A stretch of DNA of 64,000 nucleotides from Winogradskyella sp. Its GTDB lineage: Bacteria > Bacteroidota > Bacteroidia > Flavobacteriales > Flavobacteriaceae. Made by a program: the position numbers and the translations under genes. Below the pieces are notes generated by a model. The model saw nothing but the letters and a program-made list of their open reading frames with translations, ran no database searches and was not told the DNA's origin. Each line of letters starts with the position of its first letter. Within the stretch, counting starts at the first letter, position 1. The stretch lies in contig JASBSA010000099.1 of the NCBI GenBank assembly GCA_030149175.1, positions 1 through 64,000 of the forward strand. Reading direction: 5' to 3'. Below are positions 24,051 to 33,049 of this stretch, piece after piece.

Positions 24051-25095
24051 ATGCTTTATTTTTATTTGCTAACTGACCACAAGCAGCATCTATATCCTTA
24101 CCTCTGCTCCGTCTTACAGTTACTGTAATATTATTAGCTTCTAAAACAGTCACATACATATCCAAGGCTTTGGAATCTGCTTGTTGAAACTCACCATCAT
24201 CAATAGGATTGTATTCAATAAGGTTTACTTTACTTGGTGCAAATTTGCAAAATTCAACCAATGCATCTACGTCTTTACGCTTATCGTTTATGCCTTTCCA
24301 AACAACGTACTCATATGTGATTCTGTTTTTTGTTTTAGCATACCAATATTCTAAAGCTTCTCTCAAATCTTTTAAAGGAAATGTGGCGTTAAAAGGCATA
24401 ATTGAAGTCCTAACCTCATCTAAAGCTGAATGTAAGGATACGGCCAGTTTAAATTTAACCTCATCATCAGCCATTTTCTTTATCATTTTTGGGACTCCAG
24501 ATGTTGATACTACAATTCGTTTTGGTGACATCCCTAAACCTTCTGGTGATGTGATTTTATCAATGGCTTTAAGTACATTATTATAATTCATGAGTGGCTC
24601 TCCCATACCCATAAACACAATATTACTTAGTGGTCTGCCATGGTATAATCTGCTTTCATTATCTATAGCTACAACTTGATCATAAATTTCATCTGGATTA
24701 AGGTTACGCATTCGCTTTAACCTTGCTGTTGCACAAAACTTGCAATCTAAACTACAACCAACCTGCGAAGATACACAGGCTGTTGTACGTGTCGATGTTG
24801 GTATTAATACAGATTCTACTATTAAATCATCATGCAACCGTACAGCGTTTTTTATAGTTCCGTCAGAACTGCGCTGCATTTGATCTACCTTAATATGGTT
24901 AATTACAAAGTTATCCTTTAGCATTTGACGGGTTTGCAAGGATATATTGGTCATATCTTCAAAACTATGGGCCGACTTTTGCCATAACCACTCGTACACT
25001 TGGTTTCCTCTAAACGCTTTATCTCCTTGGTTTACAAAAAAATCTCTAAGTTGGTCTTTGGTTAAGGCTCTTATATCTTTCTTTTTAACTTCCAT
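24049..25095 (-). CDS. rlmN: Dual-specificity 23S rRNA/tRNA adenine-2 methyltransferase RlmN
   Basis: About 348 residues from the ATG at 25095; the upstream TTG adds only three residues. The radical-SAM cluster motif is CSLDCKFCATA, preceded by the TACVSSQVGC pattern. VFMGMGEPLMNY, SVSLHSALDEVR and the C-terminal TVTVRRSRGKDIDAACGQL, with the second catalytic cysteine, are diagnostic. It methylates A2503 of 23S rRNA and A37 of some tRNAs. Confidence 0.96.
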   Translation of the reverse strand: MEVKKKDIRALTKDQLRDFFVNQGDKAFRGNQVYEWLWQKSAHSFEDMTNISLQTRQMLKDNFVINHIKVDQMQRSSDGTIKNAVRLHDDLIVESVLIPTSTRTTACVSSQVGCSLDCKFCATARLKRMRNLNPDEIYDQVVAIDNESRLYHGRPLSNIVFMGMGEPLMNYNNVLKAIDKITSPEGLGMSPKRIVVSTSGVPKMIKKMADDEVKFKLAVSLHSALDEVRTSIMPFNATFPLKDLREALEYWYAKTKNRITYEYVVWKGINDKRKDVDALVEFCKFAPSKVNLIEYNPIDDGEFQQADSKALDMYVTVLEANNITVTVRRSRGKDIDAACGQLANKNKA

Positions 25096-25147
25096 ATTGT
25101 ACAAAAATAGGTATTTGTTACTTCATCTATTTTCATGAAATAAAAAA

Positions 25148-25178
25148 CCTCTACTCTTTTGTTTTATATGAGTAGAGG
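25148..25178 (-). terminator. Terminator of queA
   Basis: CCTCTACTC (25148-25156) pairs with GAGTAGAGG (25170-25178). Read on the minus strand it ends in a run of T, 26 bases after the queA stop. Confidence 0.75.
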
Positions 25179-25203
25179 CTTTGTATTATTTTAAAATTCT
25201 TAA

Positions 25204-26253
25204 TTAGATGATTAACATGGCATCACCATAAGAATAGAATCTATATTTTTCCTTTACTGCTTCATCATAAGCTCTTTTTACAAAATCATGACCTGCAAAT
25301 GCTGAAATCATCATAAGCAATGTTGATTTTGGTGTATGAAAATTGGTAATCATACAGTTTGCAATACTAAAATCGTAAGGAGGAAAAATAAATTTGTTTG
25401 TCCAACCTTCATACGGGTTTAATCTACCATTTGAAGATACAGAACTTTCTATAGTACGCATAGATGTAGTACCTACTGCACAAACACGTTTTTTATTTTC
25501 TATTCCTCGATTAACAACATCAGCAGACCTTTGACTAATTATAATTTCCTCACTATCCATTTTGTGCTTAGACAAATCCTCGACTTCAACTGGGTTAAAC
25601 GTGCCCAAACCAACATGAAGGGTAACCTCTGCCATCTCAACACCTTTAATCTCTAAACGCTTTAATAAATGTTTAGAAAAATGCAAACCTGCTGTTGGTG
25701 CTGCTACTGCTCCTTCATTTTTTGCGTAGATGGTTTGGTAGCGTTCTTCATCTTCTGGCTCTACATCTCTCTTAATGTATTTTGGAAGTGGTGTTTGTCC
25801 TAACTCGGTTAATTTTCTTCTAAAGTCATTATAAGACCCATCATATAAAAAGCGTAACGTACGTCCTCTTGACGTTGTATTATCAATAACCTCAGCTACT
25901 AAGGTTTCGTCTTCACCAAAATAAAGTTTGTTACCAATTCTAATTTTACGTGCTGGATCTACTAAAACATCCCAAAGACGTTGGTCTTGATTTAATTCTC
26001 TTAATAAAAAAACCTCTATACGAGCACCAGTTTTTTCCTTATTACCATACAATCTGGCCGGAAAAACCTTGGTGTTGTTCATTATCATCACATCACCTTC
26101 ATCAAAATAATCAATAATATCTTTAAAAAGTTTGTGTTCGATAGTTTGATTAGCTCGGTCTAGAACCATTAACCTAGATTCATCTCTATGTTCTGCAGGA
26201 TGTTCGGCTAATAATTCGTCTGGAAGGTCAAAATTAAAATTTGATAATTTCAT
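25204..26253 (-). CDS. queA: S-adenosylmethionine:tRNA ribosyltransferase-isomerase QueA
   Basis: About 349 residues from the ATG at 26253 ([21 protein letters not shown], the normal QueA start); the TTG at 26283 is upstream and unnecessary. QueA transfers the ribosyl part of SAM to preQ1 in tRNA to form epoxyqueuosine. Diagnostic blocks are [53 protein letters not shown] and [20 protein letters not shown]. It lies downstream of aroA on the same strand with a 71-base gap. Confidence 0.96.
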   Translation of the reverse strand: MKLSNFNFDLPDELLAEHPAEHRDESRLMVLDRANQTIEHKLFKDIIDYFDEGDVMIMNNTKVFPARLYGNKEKTGARIEVFLLRELNQDQRLWDVLVDPARKIRIGNKLYFGEDETLVAEVIDNTTSRGRTLRFLYDGSYNDFRRKLTELGQTPLPKYIKRDVEPEDEERYQTIYAKNEGAVAAPTAGLHFSKHLLKRLEIKGVEMAEVTLHVGLGTFNPVEVEDLSKHKMDSEEIIISQRSADVVNRGIENKKRVCAVGTTSMRTIESSVSSNGRLNPYEGWTNKFIFPPYDFSIANCMITNFHTPKSTLLMMISAFAGHDFVKRAYDEAVKEKYRFYSYGDAMLII

Positions 26254-26324
26254 TTGTGAATGTTTGTTTTTTTGAAGTTGCAAATATACAATCTCAAAAT
26301 AGGCCTTGTCAAGTAATTAGCCGT

Positions 26325-27554
26325 TTATTTTATTTTGAAACCTATAGAGCTCAAATCATCCCAAAATTGAGGGTAAGATTTACTCACTACTTCAGCATCT
26401 TTAATCTGCAAATTTGTCTTTAATCCTAACGGTGCAAATGCCATGGCCATTCTATGATCGTTATAGGTATTTACAGACACATTACTTTTTATGGACTTAG
26501 ACTTACTTAAGTATAAGGACTCATTTGTAATAGTTACTTCGGCCCCTAATTTTTCTAATTCCGTTTTAAGAGCTACTAATCTATCTGTCTCTTTAATTTT
26601 TAGTGTATGCAAGCCTTTTAGGAAACATTCCAATCCCAGTCCGAATGCTGTAACCGCAATTGTTTGGGCAATGTCTGGTGCGTTTGCTAAATCTAAATCG
26701 ATTTTAGATTGACGATTGACGATTGATGATTTTTGTAGTGTTATGGAAGTAGCGCCAAATGTGGTATCAACACCAAAAAGATTATAAATTTTGGCCAATA
26801 CAGCATCTCCTTGCAATGACTCTTTTTTATATGAAGACAAGGTTATTTCTGTACCTAAATCACTTAATGCTACAATACTATAAAAATAGGAAGCTGAAGA
26901 CCAATCAGACTCAACCACTAGCGTTTTCGATTCTACTCCGTTTGTCTTTGGTTTTACAGTAATTACATTATCCTCAAACGTAGTTTCCACTTCTATTTCA
27001 CTTAATAAGTCTAAGGTCATTTTTATATATGGAACAGACGTTATTTTTCCATTTAGAGTAAGCTCTAATCCGTTCTCTAGTCTTGAAGCGATAAGCAATA
27101 GGGCCGAAATGTACTGACTACTCACGTTTGCCTTTAAATCAACTCTTGGATTGGTTAGTTTTTTTCCTCTGATTTTAAGCGGAGGAAACCCTTCATTTTC
27201 TATGTATTGAATATCTGCTCCTAGTTGTTTAAGAGCTTCAACAAGAATTGCAATTGGGCGTTCTTTCATTCTTGAAGAACCCGTCAGTGTCACTTCTGTG
27301 TTTTCTTGAATAGAAAAATAGGCAGTTAGAAAGCGCATGGCTGTACCTGCATGATGAACATCAATAACTTCATCATCTGATGACAGTGCTTTTTGCATTA
27401 ATACTGAGTCGTCTGAGTTCGATAAATTTTCAATTGAAATTTGAGGATATAAGGCTTGCAATAGTAGCAATCTATTAGATTCGCTTTTAGACCCAGTAAT
27501 CGTAATTGTTGATTGACGATTAGCGATTGACGATTTTAGAATTTGAGTATGCAT
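26325..27554 (-). CDS. aroA: 3-phosphoshikimate 1-carboxyvinyltransferase (EPSP synthase) with repeat-encoded insertions
   Basis: About 409 residues from the ATG at 27554; the TTG at 27581 is less likely. It makes EPSP for chorismate synthesis. Signatures are SKSESNRLLLL, HAGTAMRFLTA, SSRMKERPI, NVSSQYISALLL, DWSSASYFYSI, PDIAQTIAV, KIKETDRL and the final NDHRMAMAFAPL. Near the N-terminus and again near residue 290, 27-base repeats with 3 mismatches encode KSSIANRQST and KSSIVNRQSK in the same reading frame. It lies 29 bases downstream of the MazG-like gene and probably shares a transcript with it. Confidence 0.93.
   Translation of the reverse strand: MHTQILKSSIANRQSTITITGSKSESNRLLLLQALYPQISIENLSNSDDSVLMQKALSSDDEVIDVHHAGTAMRFLTAYFSIQENTEVTLTGSSRMKERPIAILVEALKQLGADIQYIENEGFPPLKIRGKKLTNPRVDLKANVSSQYISALLLIASRLENGLELTLNGKITSVPYIKMTLDLLSEIEVETTFEDNVITVKPKTNGVESKTLVVESDWSSASYFYSIVALSDLGTEITLSSYKKESLQGDAVLAKIYNLFGVDTTFGATSITLQKSSIVNRQSKIDLDLANAPDIAQTIAVTAFGLGLECFLKGLHTLKIKETDRLVALKTELEKLGAEVTITNESLYLSKSKSIKSNVSVNTYNDHRMAMAFAPLGLKTNLQIKDAEVVSKSYPQFWDDLSSIGFKIK
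26707..26733 (-). repeat. Family D repeat inside aroA, distal copy
   Basis: Tandem GATTGAC and GATTGAT units followed by GATTTT; 24 of 27 bases are identical to 27511-27537. It is read in frame and gives KSSIVNRQS just before the conserved PDIAQTIAV block. Confidence 0.8.
27511..27537 (-). repeat. Family D repeat inside aroA, N-terminal copy
   Basis: GATTGAC units as in 26707-26733, read in the same frame as KSSIANRQS, six residues after the chosen start. Confidence 0.8.
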
Positions 27555-27583
27555 GCAGTTTTCCTTCTTTAGCAGAAACAAAA

Positions 27584-27910
27584 CTACTTCAATTTTTCAT
27601 TATTATGATGTCTGTCGTGGTCTCGTTTGGCTTTTTTGTCCATTTTCTTATCAAACGAGGCTTGTAAATCTATACCTGTTTGGTTAGCTAAACATAACAC
27701 TACAAAAACGACATCGGCTAATTCTTCACCAAGATCTTTATTTTTATCACTTTCCTTTTCACTTTGCTCTCCATAACGTCTGGCAATAATACGAGCTACC
27801 TCACCCACTTCTTCCGTTAGTTGCGCCATATTAGTAAGTTCATTAAAGTATCTCACTCCATGTTCTTTAATCCAATTATCTACGTCTTTTTGTGCGTTTT
27901 TTATGTTCAT
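27584..27910 (-). CDS. MazG-like nucleotide pyrophosphohydrolase
   Basis: A 108-residue single-domain MazG/all-alpha NTP pyrophosphohydrolase. The metal-binding EExxE pattern is visible as AQLTEEVGEVARIIARRYGE and the second acidic motif as DLGEELADVVFVVLCLANQTGID. Such enzymes hydrolyse nucleoside triphosphates, often damaged or non-canonical ones. It lies 5 bases after dtd and 29 before aroA. Confidence 0.85.
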   Translation of the reverse strand: MNIKNAQKDVDNWIKEHGVRYFNELTNMAQLTEEVGEVARIIARRYGEQSEKESDKNKDLGEELADVVFVVLCLANQTGIDLQASFDKKMDKKAKRDHDRHHNNEKLK

Positions 27911-27915
27911 AATCT

Positions 27916-28368
27916 TTATTCTCTATTTTTTGAATCTATAATAATAGTTACAGGGCCATCATTAACCAAACTGACTTTCATATCTGCGCCAAACTCACCT
28001 GTTTGTATAGTTTTATCCAACTTGTTCTCTAATGTTGCTATAAAGTTTTCGTAAAGAGGAATTGCTACATATGGCTTTGCAGCTTTTATATAACTTGGCC
28101 TGTTTCCTTTTTTGGTACTTGCGTGAAGGGTAAACTGACTAACAACGATTACGTTTCCGTCAGCATCTTTTAGTGAAGTATTCATAACACCATTCTCATC
28201 TGGAAATACACGAAGATTTATAACTTTTTTGCACAACCAGTCTATATCATCTTGAGTATCTTCATCGACTATACCCAATAAGATTAAAAATCCTTTGCCT
28301 ATTGATGCTACTTCGTTGTCATTAATAACCACTGAAGCTTTTGAGACGCGCTGTATGACTACTTTCAT
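27916..28368 (-). CDS. dtd: D-aminoacyl-tRNA deacylase
   Basis: A 150-residue DTD that removes D-amino acids from tRNA. The catalytic motifs are SQFTLHASTKKGNRPSY and NDGPVTIIID (the GP motif). Its first 4 bases overlap the end of rsgA, so rsgA, dtd, mazG-like and aroA probably form one unit. Confidence 0.95.
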   Translation of the reverse strand: MKVVIQRVSKASVVINDNEVASIGKGFLILLGIVDEDTQDDIDWLCKKVINLRVFPDENGVMNTSLKDADGNVIVVSQFTLHASTKKGNRPSYIKAAKPYVAIPLYENFIATLENKLDKTIQTGEFGADMKVSLVNDGPVTIIIDSKNRE

Positions 28369-29315
28369 TCCTTATCCCAATTATCGGTTCTGTAATGTTC
28401 CTCTTCTCCTTCTAAAATCTGAAGGTAGCTTCTATACCTTGAATAAGATACTTCATCATTTTCTAAGGCTTCTTTAACCGCACATTTTGGTTCTTTTAAG
28501 TGTAAGCAATTATTGAATTTACAATCCTGCTTTAAGGCAAAAAACTCAGGAAAATAATCGCCGACTTCTTCTTTTTCCATATCCACAACTCCAAAACCTT
28601 TAATACCAGGTGTGTCAATGATTTTGGCATCAAAACTTAAATCGAACATCTCTGCAAATGTGGTCGTGTGCTGCCCTTGCATGTGTTGCTCAGATAGTTC
28701 TTTGGTTCTTAAATCCAAGGATGGTTCTATGGCATTAACCAAAGTAGATTTACCAACACCAGAATGACCAGTAAACATGCTAACCTTTCCTTCCATTAAA
28801 GTTTTAACCTTATCAATATTATGGCCTGTAGTTGCAGAAATCTCAATACATTCATACCCTATTTTTCTATAAATACTCTCAAGATATTTTACTTCGAGCA
28901 ACTTTTCTTCGTCGTAGGTATCTATTTTATTAAAGAGTAAAATGGTCTTCACAGAGTACGCCTCGGCAGTCACCAAAAAACGATCAATAAAGCTTGTAAA
29001 TGTTGGTGGATTATCTAAGGTAATCAACAAAAATACTTGGTCTATATTGGCTGCTATAATATGAGTTTGCTTAGACAGATTTACTGATTTTCTAACAATG
29101 TAGTTGGCGCGTTCTTCAATGCGATGAATAACCCCTGTTTCGGTATTGTTTTTAGTTTCTAATTCAAACTCTACTTTATCGCCTACTGCGATGGGATTAG
29201 TACTCTTTATACCCTGAAGCCTAAACCTACCCTTTATTCTACACTCATAAAACTTACCGTTCATTGTTTTAACGGTATACCAACTTCCGGTAGATTTATA
29301 AACTGTTCCTATCAT
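28365..29315 (-). CDS. rsgA: Ribosome small-subunit GTPase RsgA
   Basis: About 316 residues from the ATG at 29315 (MIGTVYKSTGSWYTV, the family start); the ATG at 29351 adds 12 hydrophobic residues not seen in the family. RsgA is a circularly permuted GTPase that helps mature the 30S subunit. The OB domain leads, then NKIDTY (G4), SATTGHNI (G5), GHSGVGKSTLVNAI (G1), DTPGIKGF (G3) and a C-terminal zinc motif CKFNNCLHLKEPKC. Confidence 0.95.
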   Translation of the reverse strand: MIGTVYKSTGSWYTVKTMNGKFYECRIKGRFRLQGIKSTNPIAVGDKVEFELETKNNTETGVIHRIEERANYIVRKSVNLSKQTHIIAANIDQVFLLITLDNPPTFTSFIDRFLVTAEAYSVKTILLFNKIDTYDEEKLLEVKYLESIYRKIGYECIEISATTGHNIDKVKTLMEGKVSMFTGHSGVGKSTLVNAIEPSLDLRTKELSEQHMQGQHTTTFAEMFDLSFDAKIIDTPGIKGFGVVDMEKEEVGDYFPEFFALKQDCKFNNCLHLKEPKCAVKEALENDEVSYSRYRSYLQILEGEEEHYRTDNWDKE

Positions 29316-29393
29316 TAAATAATAAATAATAACAAAGTAACAACTTTTCATTAAAAAAGTCTTTACTTTTATAGGTAATCAAAACCTAACGCA

Positions 29394-29882
29394 ATGAAAA
29401 AAAACTTCTTACTAGCAGCAGCCATTATAATAGGCTTCATTTCATTTTCTTTTATTAGTAAAGAAACTCTAAAAGACGAAAAACCAACAAACCAAGTTGA
29501 GTACAAAGTTATTACAAGTGTAGAATCTATTGTCCCTAACGGATTGGGACGCTCTAGGCTTATATCGTCTAATGTTGATAGGGATTATTCTGAATTTACC
29601 ACCGAGCAAACGGAAGATGACAACTCTAGAAACAAATCTAAGCGGAAAGATATTCGTGTTAAAGATTTTGAGGAAACCAAACTTCTTAATTTTTATAATT
29701 TAGGAGGAATTCGTTTTCAAAACATTGTTGCTAATGATGCTGTTGTTGCCTCTAAATTAACAGCAATGGGTAATGAAGGCTGGGAACTCGTTTTTGTATC
29801 TAGCTCTTCTGAAAGTGATGCAGGCAAAGATGATGGACAAGGTATTTTTGTTACCAGATATATATTTAAAAGAAACTTATAA
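29394..29882 (+). CDS. Secreted protein with DUF4177-like ends
   Basis: A 162-residue protein with an N-terminal signal or anchor (about 5-22). The pieces VEYKVITSVES near the start and LNAMGNEGWELVFVSSSS-like TAMGNEGWELV with a final YIFKRNL fit the small DUF4177 pattern, here split by an acidic and basic middle section. Function unknown. It is a single gene ended by a strong terminator. Confidence 0.65.
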   Translation: MKKNFLLAAAIIIGFISFSFISKETLKDEKPTNQVEYKVITSVESIVPNGLGRSRLISSNVDRDYSEFTTEQTEDDNSRNKSKRKDIRVKDFEETKLLNFYNLGGIRFQNIVANDAVVASKLTAMGNEGWELVFVSSSSESDAGKDDGQGIFVTRYIFKRNL

Positions 29883-29896
29883 TCTCAATCTCATAT

Positions 29897-29925
29897 AAAA
29901 AGGCTCACATCTGTGAGCCTTTTTT
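29897..29925. terminator. Bidirectional terminator
   Basis: AAAAAGGCTCACA, a 2-base loop and TGTGAGCCTTTTT. It lies between the plus-strand DUF4177-like gene and the end of the minus-strand aromatic operon. Confidence 0.85.
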
Positions 29926-29938
29926 TAATTATTAGGTT

Positions 29939-31021
29939 TTAGTGATTAATAATTTCTTCTTGGTGATTAATAGATTCTTGGTGAATGGCCTTAAACATCC
30001 TGAGGATAAATTCTTCGCTTAAATTCTTTTCTTCACCTTGTAAAATCATTTTACCTAAAATTTCATTCCAACGCTTATTTTGCAACACTGCAACATTATG
30101 CTTCTTTTTTAAAGCACCAATATCATCCGCCACTTGCATACGCTTGCCTAGAATTTCAATAAGCTGATGATCTATAACATCTATCTTTGTTCTTAAAGTA
30201 TTAATCTTGTTTTTAAACTCTGCAGCTTCACCAACCTCTTTTCTTATGCGTAAATCTTCAGTGTATTTTATTAATGTACTTGGTGTAATTTGTTGTGCGG
30301 CATCACTCCATGCATTGTCTGGGTCGTGATGAGTTTCTATCATCAAGCCATCGTAATTAAGATCTAATGCTGTTTGGCTTAAATCGAAAATGATATCTCT
30401 ACGTCCTGCAATATGCGAAGGGTCTAAAATTAAAGGCAGATCTGGGAAACGACTTTGTAAGTCTACCGCAATCTGCCACTCCGGATTATTTCTGTAACGT
30501 GTTTTCTCGTAGGTAGAGAATCCTCTGTGGATGACTCCTAAATTTTTTATATCAGCCGTGTAGAAACGTTCTACCGCTCCTAACCATAATGACAAATCTG
30601 GGTTTACCGGATTTTTAATCAACACGGGTTTATCGGTTCCTTTTAAAGCATCCGCAATGTCTTGAACTATAAACGGGCTAACCGTTGTACGTGCGCCAAT
30701 CCAAAGAATATCAACATCGTGCTTTAAAGCTAATTCTACATGATTGGCATTAGCTACTTCTGTAGTGATAAGCATACCCGTTTCTTCTTTTGCCTTTTGA
30801 AGCCATTTTAAACCAAGTGCTCCTACACCTTCAAAATTACCTGGACGTGTTCTTGGTTTCCAGATCCCTGCTCTAAAAACAGTGGCATCGCTATCTTTTA
30901 ATTGATGTGCTATTTTTAAAACTTGTTCTTCGGTTTCTGCACTACAAGGTCCCGCAATCACTAGTGGATGCTCTAAATTAAAAGCATCTAACCAGTTCCT
31001 TAATTCTTTCTTATTTTCCAT
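29939..31021 (-). CDS. Bifunctional DAHP synthase/chorismate mutase
   Basis: A 360-residue fusion. Residues about 10-265 form a type I-beta (KDSA-like) 3-deoxy-7-phosphoheptulonate synthase: PLVIAGPCSAET, FRAGIWKPRTRPGNFEGVG, ITTEVANANHVE, WIGARTTVSPF, LIKNPVNPD, HRGFSTYEK, LILDPSHIAGRRD, MIETHHDPDNAWSDA. Residues about 270-350 form an AroQ chorismate mutase (INTLRTKIDVIDHQLIEILGKRM). The fusion joins the first pathway step to the branch to prephenate. It is the last gene of the pheA operon. The C-terminal tail HQESINHQEEIINH comes from a small tandem duplication. Confidence 0.92.
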   Translation of the reverse strand: MENKKELRNWLDAFNLEHPLVIAGPCSAETEEQVLKIAHQLKDSDATVFRAGIWKPRTRPGNFEGVGALGLKWLQKAKEETGMLITTEVANANHVELALKHDVDILWIGARTTVSPFIVQDIADALKGTDKPVLIKNPVNPDLSLWLGAVERFYTADIKNLGVIHRGFSTYEKTRYRNNPEWQIAVDLQSRFPDLPLILDPSHIAGRRDIIFDLSQTALDLNYDGLMIETHHDPDNAWSDAAQQITPSTLIKYTEDLRIRKEVGEAAEFKNKINTLRTKIDVIDHQLIEILGKRMQVADDIGALKKKHNVAVLQNKRWNEILGKMILQGEEKNLSEEFILRMFKAIHQESINHQEEIINH

Positions 31022-31050
31022 TTTGCTAGTATTCTTCTTTTTCTAAATTT

Positions 31051-31902
31051 TTATTCTATTCCGTTTAAAATATCCTTAATATGATTTGTGGCTTCCATCT
31101 CCTTAAAAATTGCTTCAAAATCATTGCTTTGCATCAATTTCTTGAAATGCTTTAGGTTATCTATATATTCATCTAATGTTTCTATGACATTGGTTTTGTT
31201 TTGTTTAAAAATAGGAGTCCACATGGCTGGAGAACTTTTTGCCAAACGTACTGTACTTGCAAAACCACTGCCTGCCATATCAAATATATCGCGTTCGTTT
31301 TTTTCTTTTTCTATTACTGTTTTCCCGAGCATAAACGAACTAATGTGGGACAAATGCGACACATAAGCAATGTGCTTGTCATGGGCTTTAGGATTCATAT
31401 AACGTATGCGCATTCCTAAATCCGAAAATAATTTCAACGCTTTTTCCTGAAGCTTGAAGGCTGTTTCTTCAACTTCACAAATAATATTAGTCTTGTTATT
31501 ATACAAATTATGAATTGCCGCCTCTGGACCAGAAAACTCAGTACCAGCAATAGGGTGTGCTGCTAGAAAGTTTCTACGCTTCGGATGATTTTTAACTTTA
31601 AGACAAATAGCTTCTTTTGTTGAGCCAGCATCGAACACAATAGTCTCATCAGAAACCAAATCCAACACTTTTGGCAACACCTCTAACATTGCATCTACAG
31701 GAATGGCAACAATGACAATATCGGCTTGATTTAAATCATCAAAACTTGCCTTTTTATCAATAATACCAAGAGCCTTCGCTCTGTCTAAATGTGCTTCATT
31801 TTTGTCTATACCATACACAACGCAATCAGGGTTTTGCTTTTTAGTATCTAAGGCAAAACTTCCGCCAATTAATCCAACTCCTATGACAAAAACATATTTC
31901 AT
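31051..31902 (-). CDS. tyrA: Prephenate dehydrogenase
   Basis: A 283-residue NAD-dependent enzyme converting prephenate to 4-hydroxyphenylpyruvate for tyrosine. The Rossmann motif is GVGLIGGSFAL (8-18), followed by IVIVAIPVDAMLEVLP, DAGSTKEAI, FLAAHPIAGTEFSGPEAA and HDKHIAYVSHLSHISS. It is the third gene of the aromatic operon. Confidence 0.92.
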   Translation of the reverse strand: MKYVFVIGVGLIGGSFALDTKKQNPDCVVYGIDKNEAHLDRAKALGIIDKKASFDDLNQADIVIVAIPVDAMLEVLPKVLDLVSDETIVFDAGSTKEAICLKVKNHPKRRNFLAAHPIAGTEFSGPEAAIHNLYNNKTNIICEVEETAFKLQEKALKLFSDLGMRIRYMNPKAHDKHIAYVSHLSHISSFMLGKTVIEKEKNERDIFDMAGSGFASTVRLAKSSPAMWTPIFKQNKTNVIETLDEYIDNLKHFKKLMQSNDFEAIFKEMEATNHIKDILNGIE

Positions 31903-31906
31903 AAAC

Positions 31907-33049
31907 CTAAATTCTCGCTATTGCTTCTTTAATTGTTTCTTCTGTGCAGCAGAGTGAAAACCGCACGTATCCTTCACCATTACTCCCAAAAACAGTTCCA
32001 GGTGTTATAAATATGGAATGTTCTTTTAATACCAAATCCGTAAACTCTTCAGATTTTAGGTGTGGTGGTAATTTTGCCCAAACAAACATACCTGTTGCGT
32101 ATTCATCATAAGTACAATTTAAAGCCTCTGCCAATTTCCAGATAAGCTCGCGTCTTTGTTCGTAAACGCTATTTAAACTTACAAACCACATGTCTGAACA
32201 TTTTAAGGCTTCAATAGCCCCTTTTTGAACAGCATAAAACATACCTGAATCCATATTACTTTTAACCTTTAGCACTGCGCTTAAATGCTCGTAACTACCA
32301 ATCAACATTCCAACTCTCCAACCTGCCATATTAAAGGTTTTACTAAATGAGTTTAACTCTAAGCAAACTTCTTTTGCATGGTTATAGCGCATTATGCTAA
32401 TTGGCTTTTTATTTAGAATAAAACTATAGGGATTATCATTAACGATTAAAATATTATGTCGTCTTCCAAAGGCTATAACTTCATCATAAAACTTATTAGG
32501 TGCATTGACTCCTGTTGGCATGTGTGGATAGCTAATCCACATAATTTTAACCTTGCTTAAGTCCAAGCGTTCTAAAGCAATAAAATCTGGCAACCAATGA
32601 TTCTCTTCAGTTAAATCATAAAAAACTGGTTTAGCTTCTACCAATTTTGTTACTGCAGAATAGGTTGGGTAGCCAGGATTTGGAATCAAGACTTCATCAC
32701 CAGGGTTTAAAAAAGCCATGGAGATGTGCATAATCCCTTCTTTGCTTCCTAAAAGTGGTAGCACCTCAGTTTGCCCACTTAGATTTACTTTGTATTGTTT
32801 TTTGTAAAAATTGGCAATCTCTTCTCTTAACTCTGGTAAACCTTGGTAACTCTGATATTTGTTGGCTCCTTCTTCATCCAAACTATCTTTTAAAAGCATC
32901 GTAGCCTTAAAAGGTGGCTCTAAATCCGGACTACCAATACCAAGATTTATAATGGGTTTTCCTTGAGATTGCAAAAAAGCTACTTCTCTTAACTTTTTAG
33001 AAAAGTAGTATTCTTCGACATGTTTTAAACGGTTGGCTACTTCAATCAT
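31907..33049 (-). CDS. Class I/II PLP aminotransferase of the aromatic operon
   Basis: A 380-residue fold-type I aminotransferase. PINLGIGSPDLEPP, GSKEGIMHISMAFLNPGDEVLIPNPGYPTY, the SYPHMPTGV segment, and the PLP lysine in LNSFSKTFNMAGWRVG are clear. It overlaps the pheA end by 4 bases. Position between prephenate dehydratase and dehydrogenase suggests phenylpyruvate/4-hydroxyphenylpyruvate transamination. Aspartate or prephenate use is also possible. Confidence 0.88.
   Translation of the reverse strand: MIEVANRLKHVEEYYFSKKLREVAFLQSQGKPIINLGIGSPDLEPPFKATMLLKDSLDEEGANKYQSYQGLPELREEIANFYKKQYKVNLSGQTEVLPLLGSKEGIMHISMAFLNPGDEVLIPNPGYPTYSAVTKLVEAKPVFYDLTEENHWLPDFIALERLDLSKVKIMWISYPHMPTGVNAPNKFYDEVIAFGRRHNILIVNDNPYSFILNKKPISIMRYNHAKEVCLELNSFSKTFNMAGWRVGMLIGSYEHLSAVLKVKSNMDSGMFYAVQKGAIEALKCSDMWFVSLNSVYEQRRELIWKLAEALNCTYDEYATGMFVWAKLPPHLKSEEFTDLVLKEHSIFITPGTVFGSNGEGYVRFSLCCTEETIKEAIARI

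Noticed and set aside
29939-29990. Tandem units around TTCTTGGTGATTAAT at the end of the DAHP synthase gene
   Set aside because: They give the tail HQESINHQEEIINH, most simply a small local duplication without further structure.
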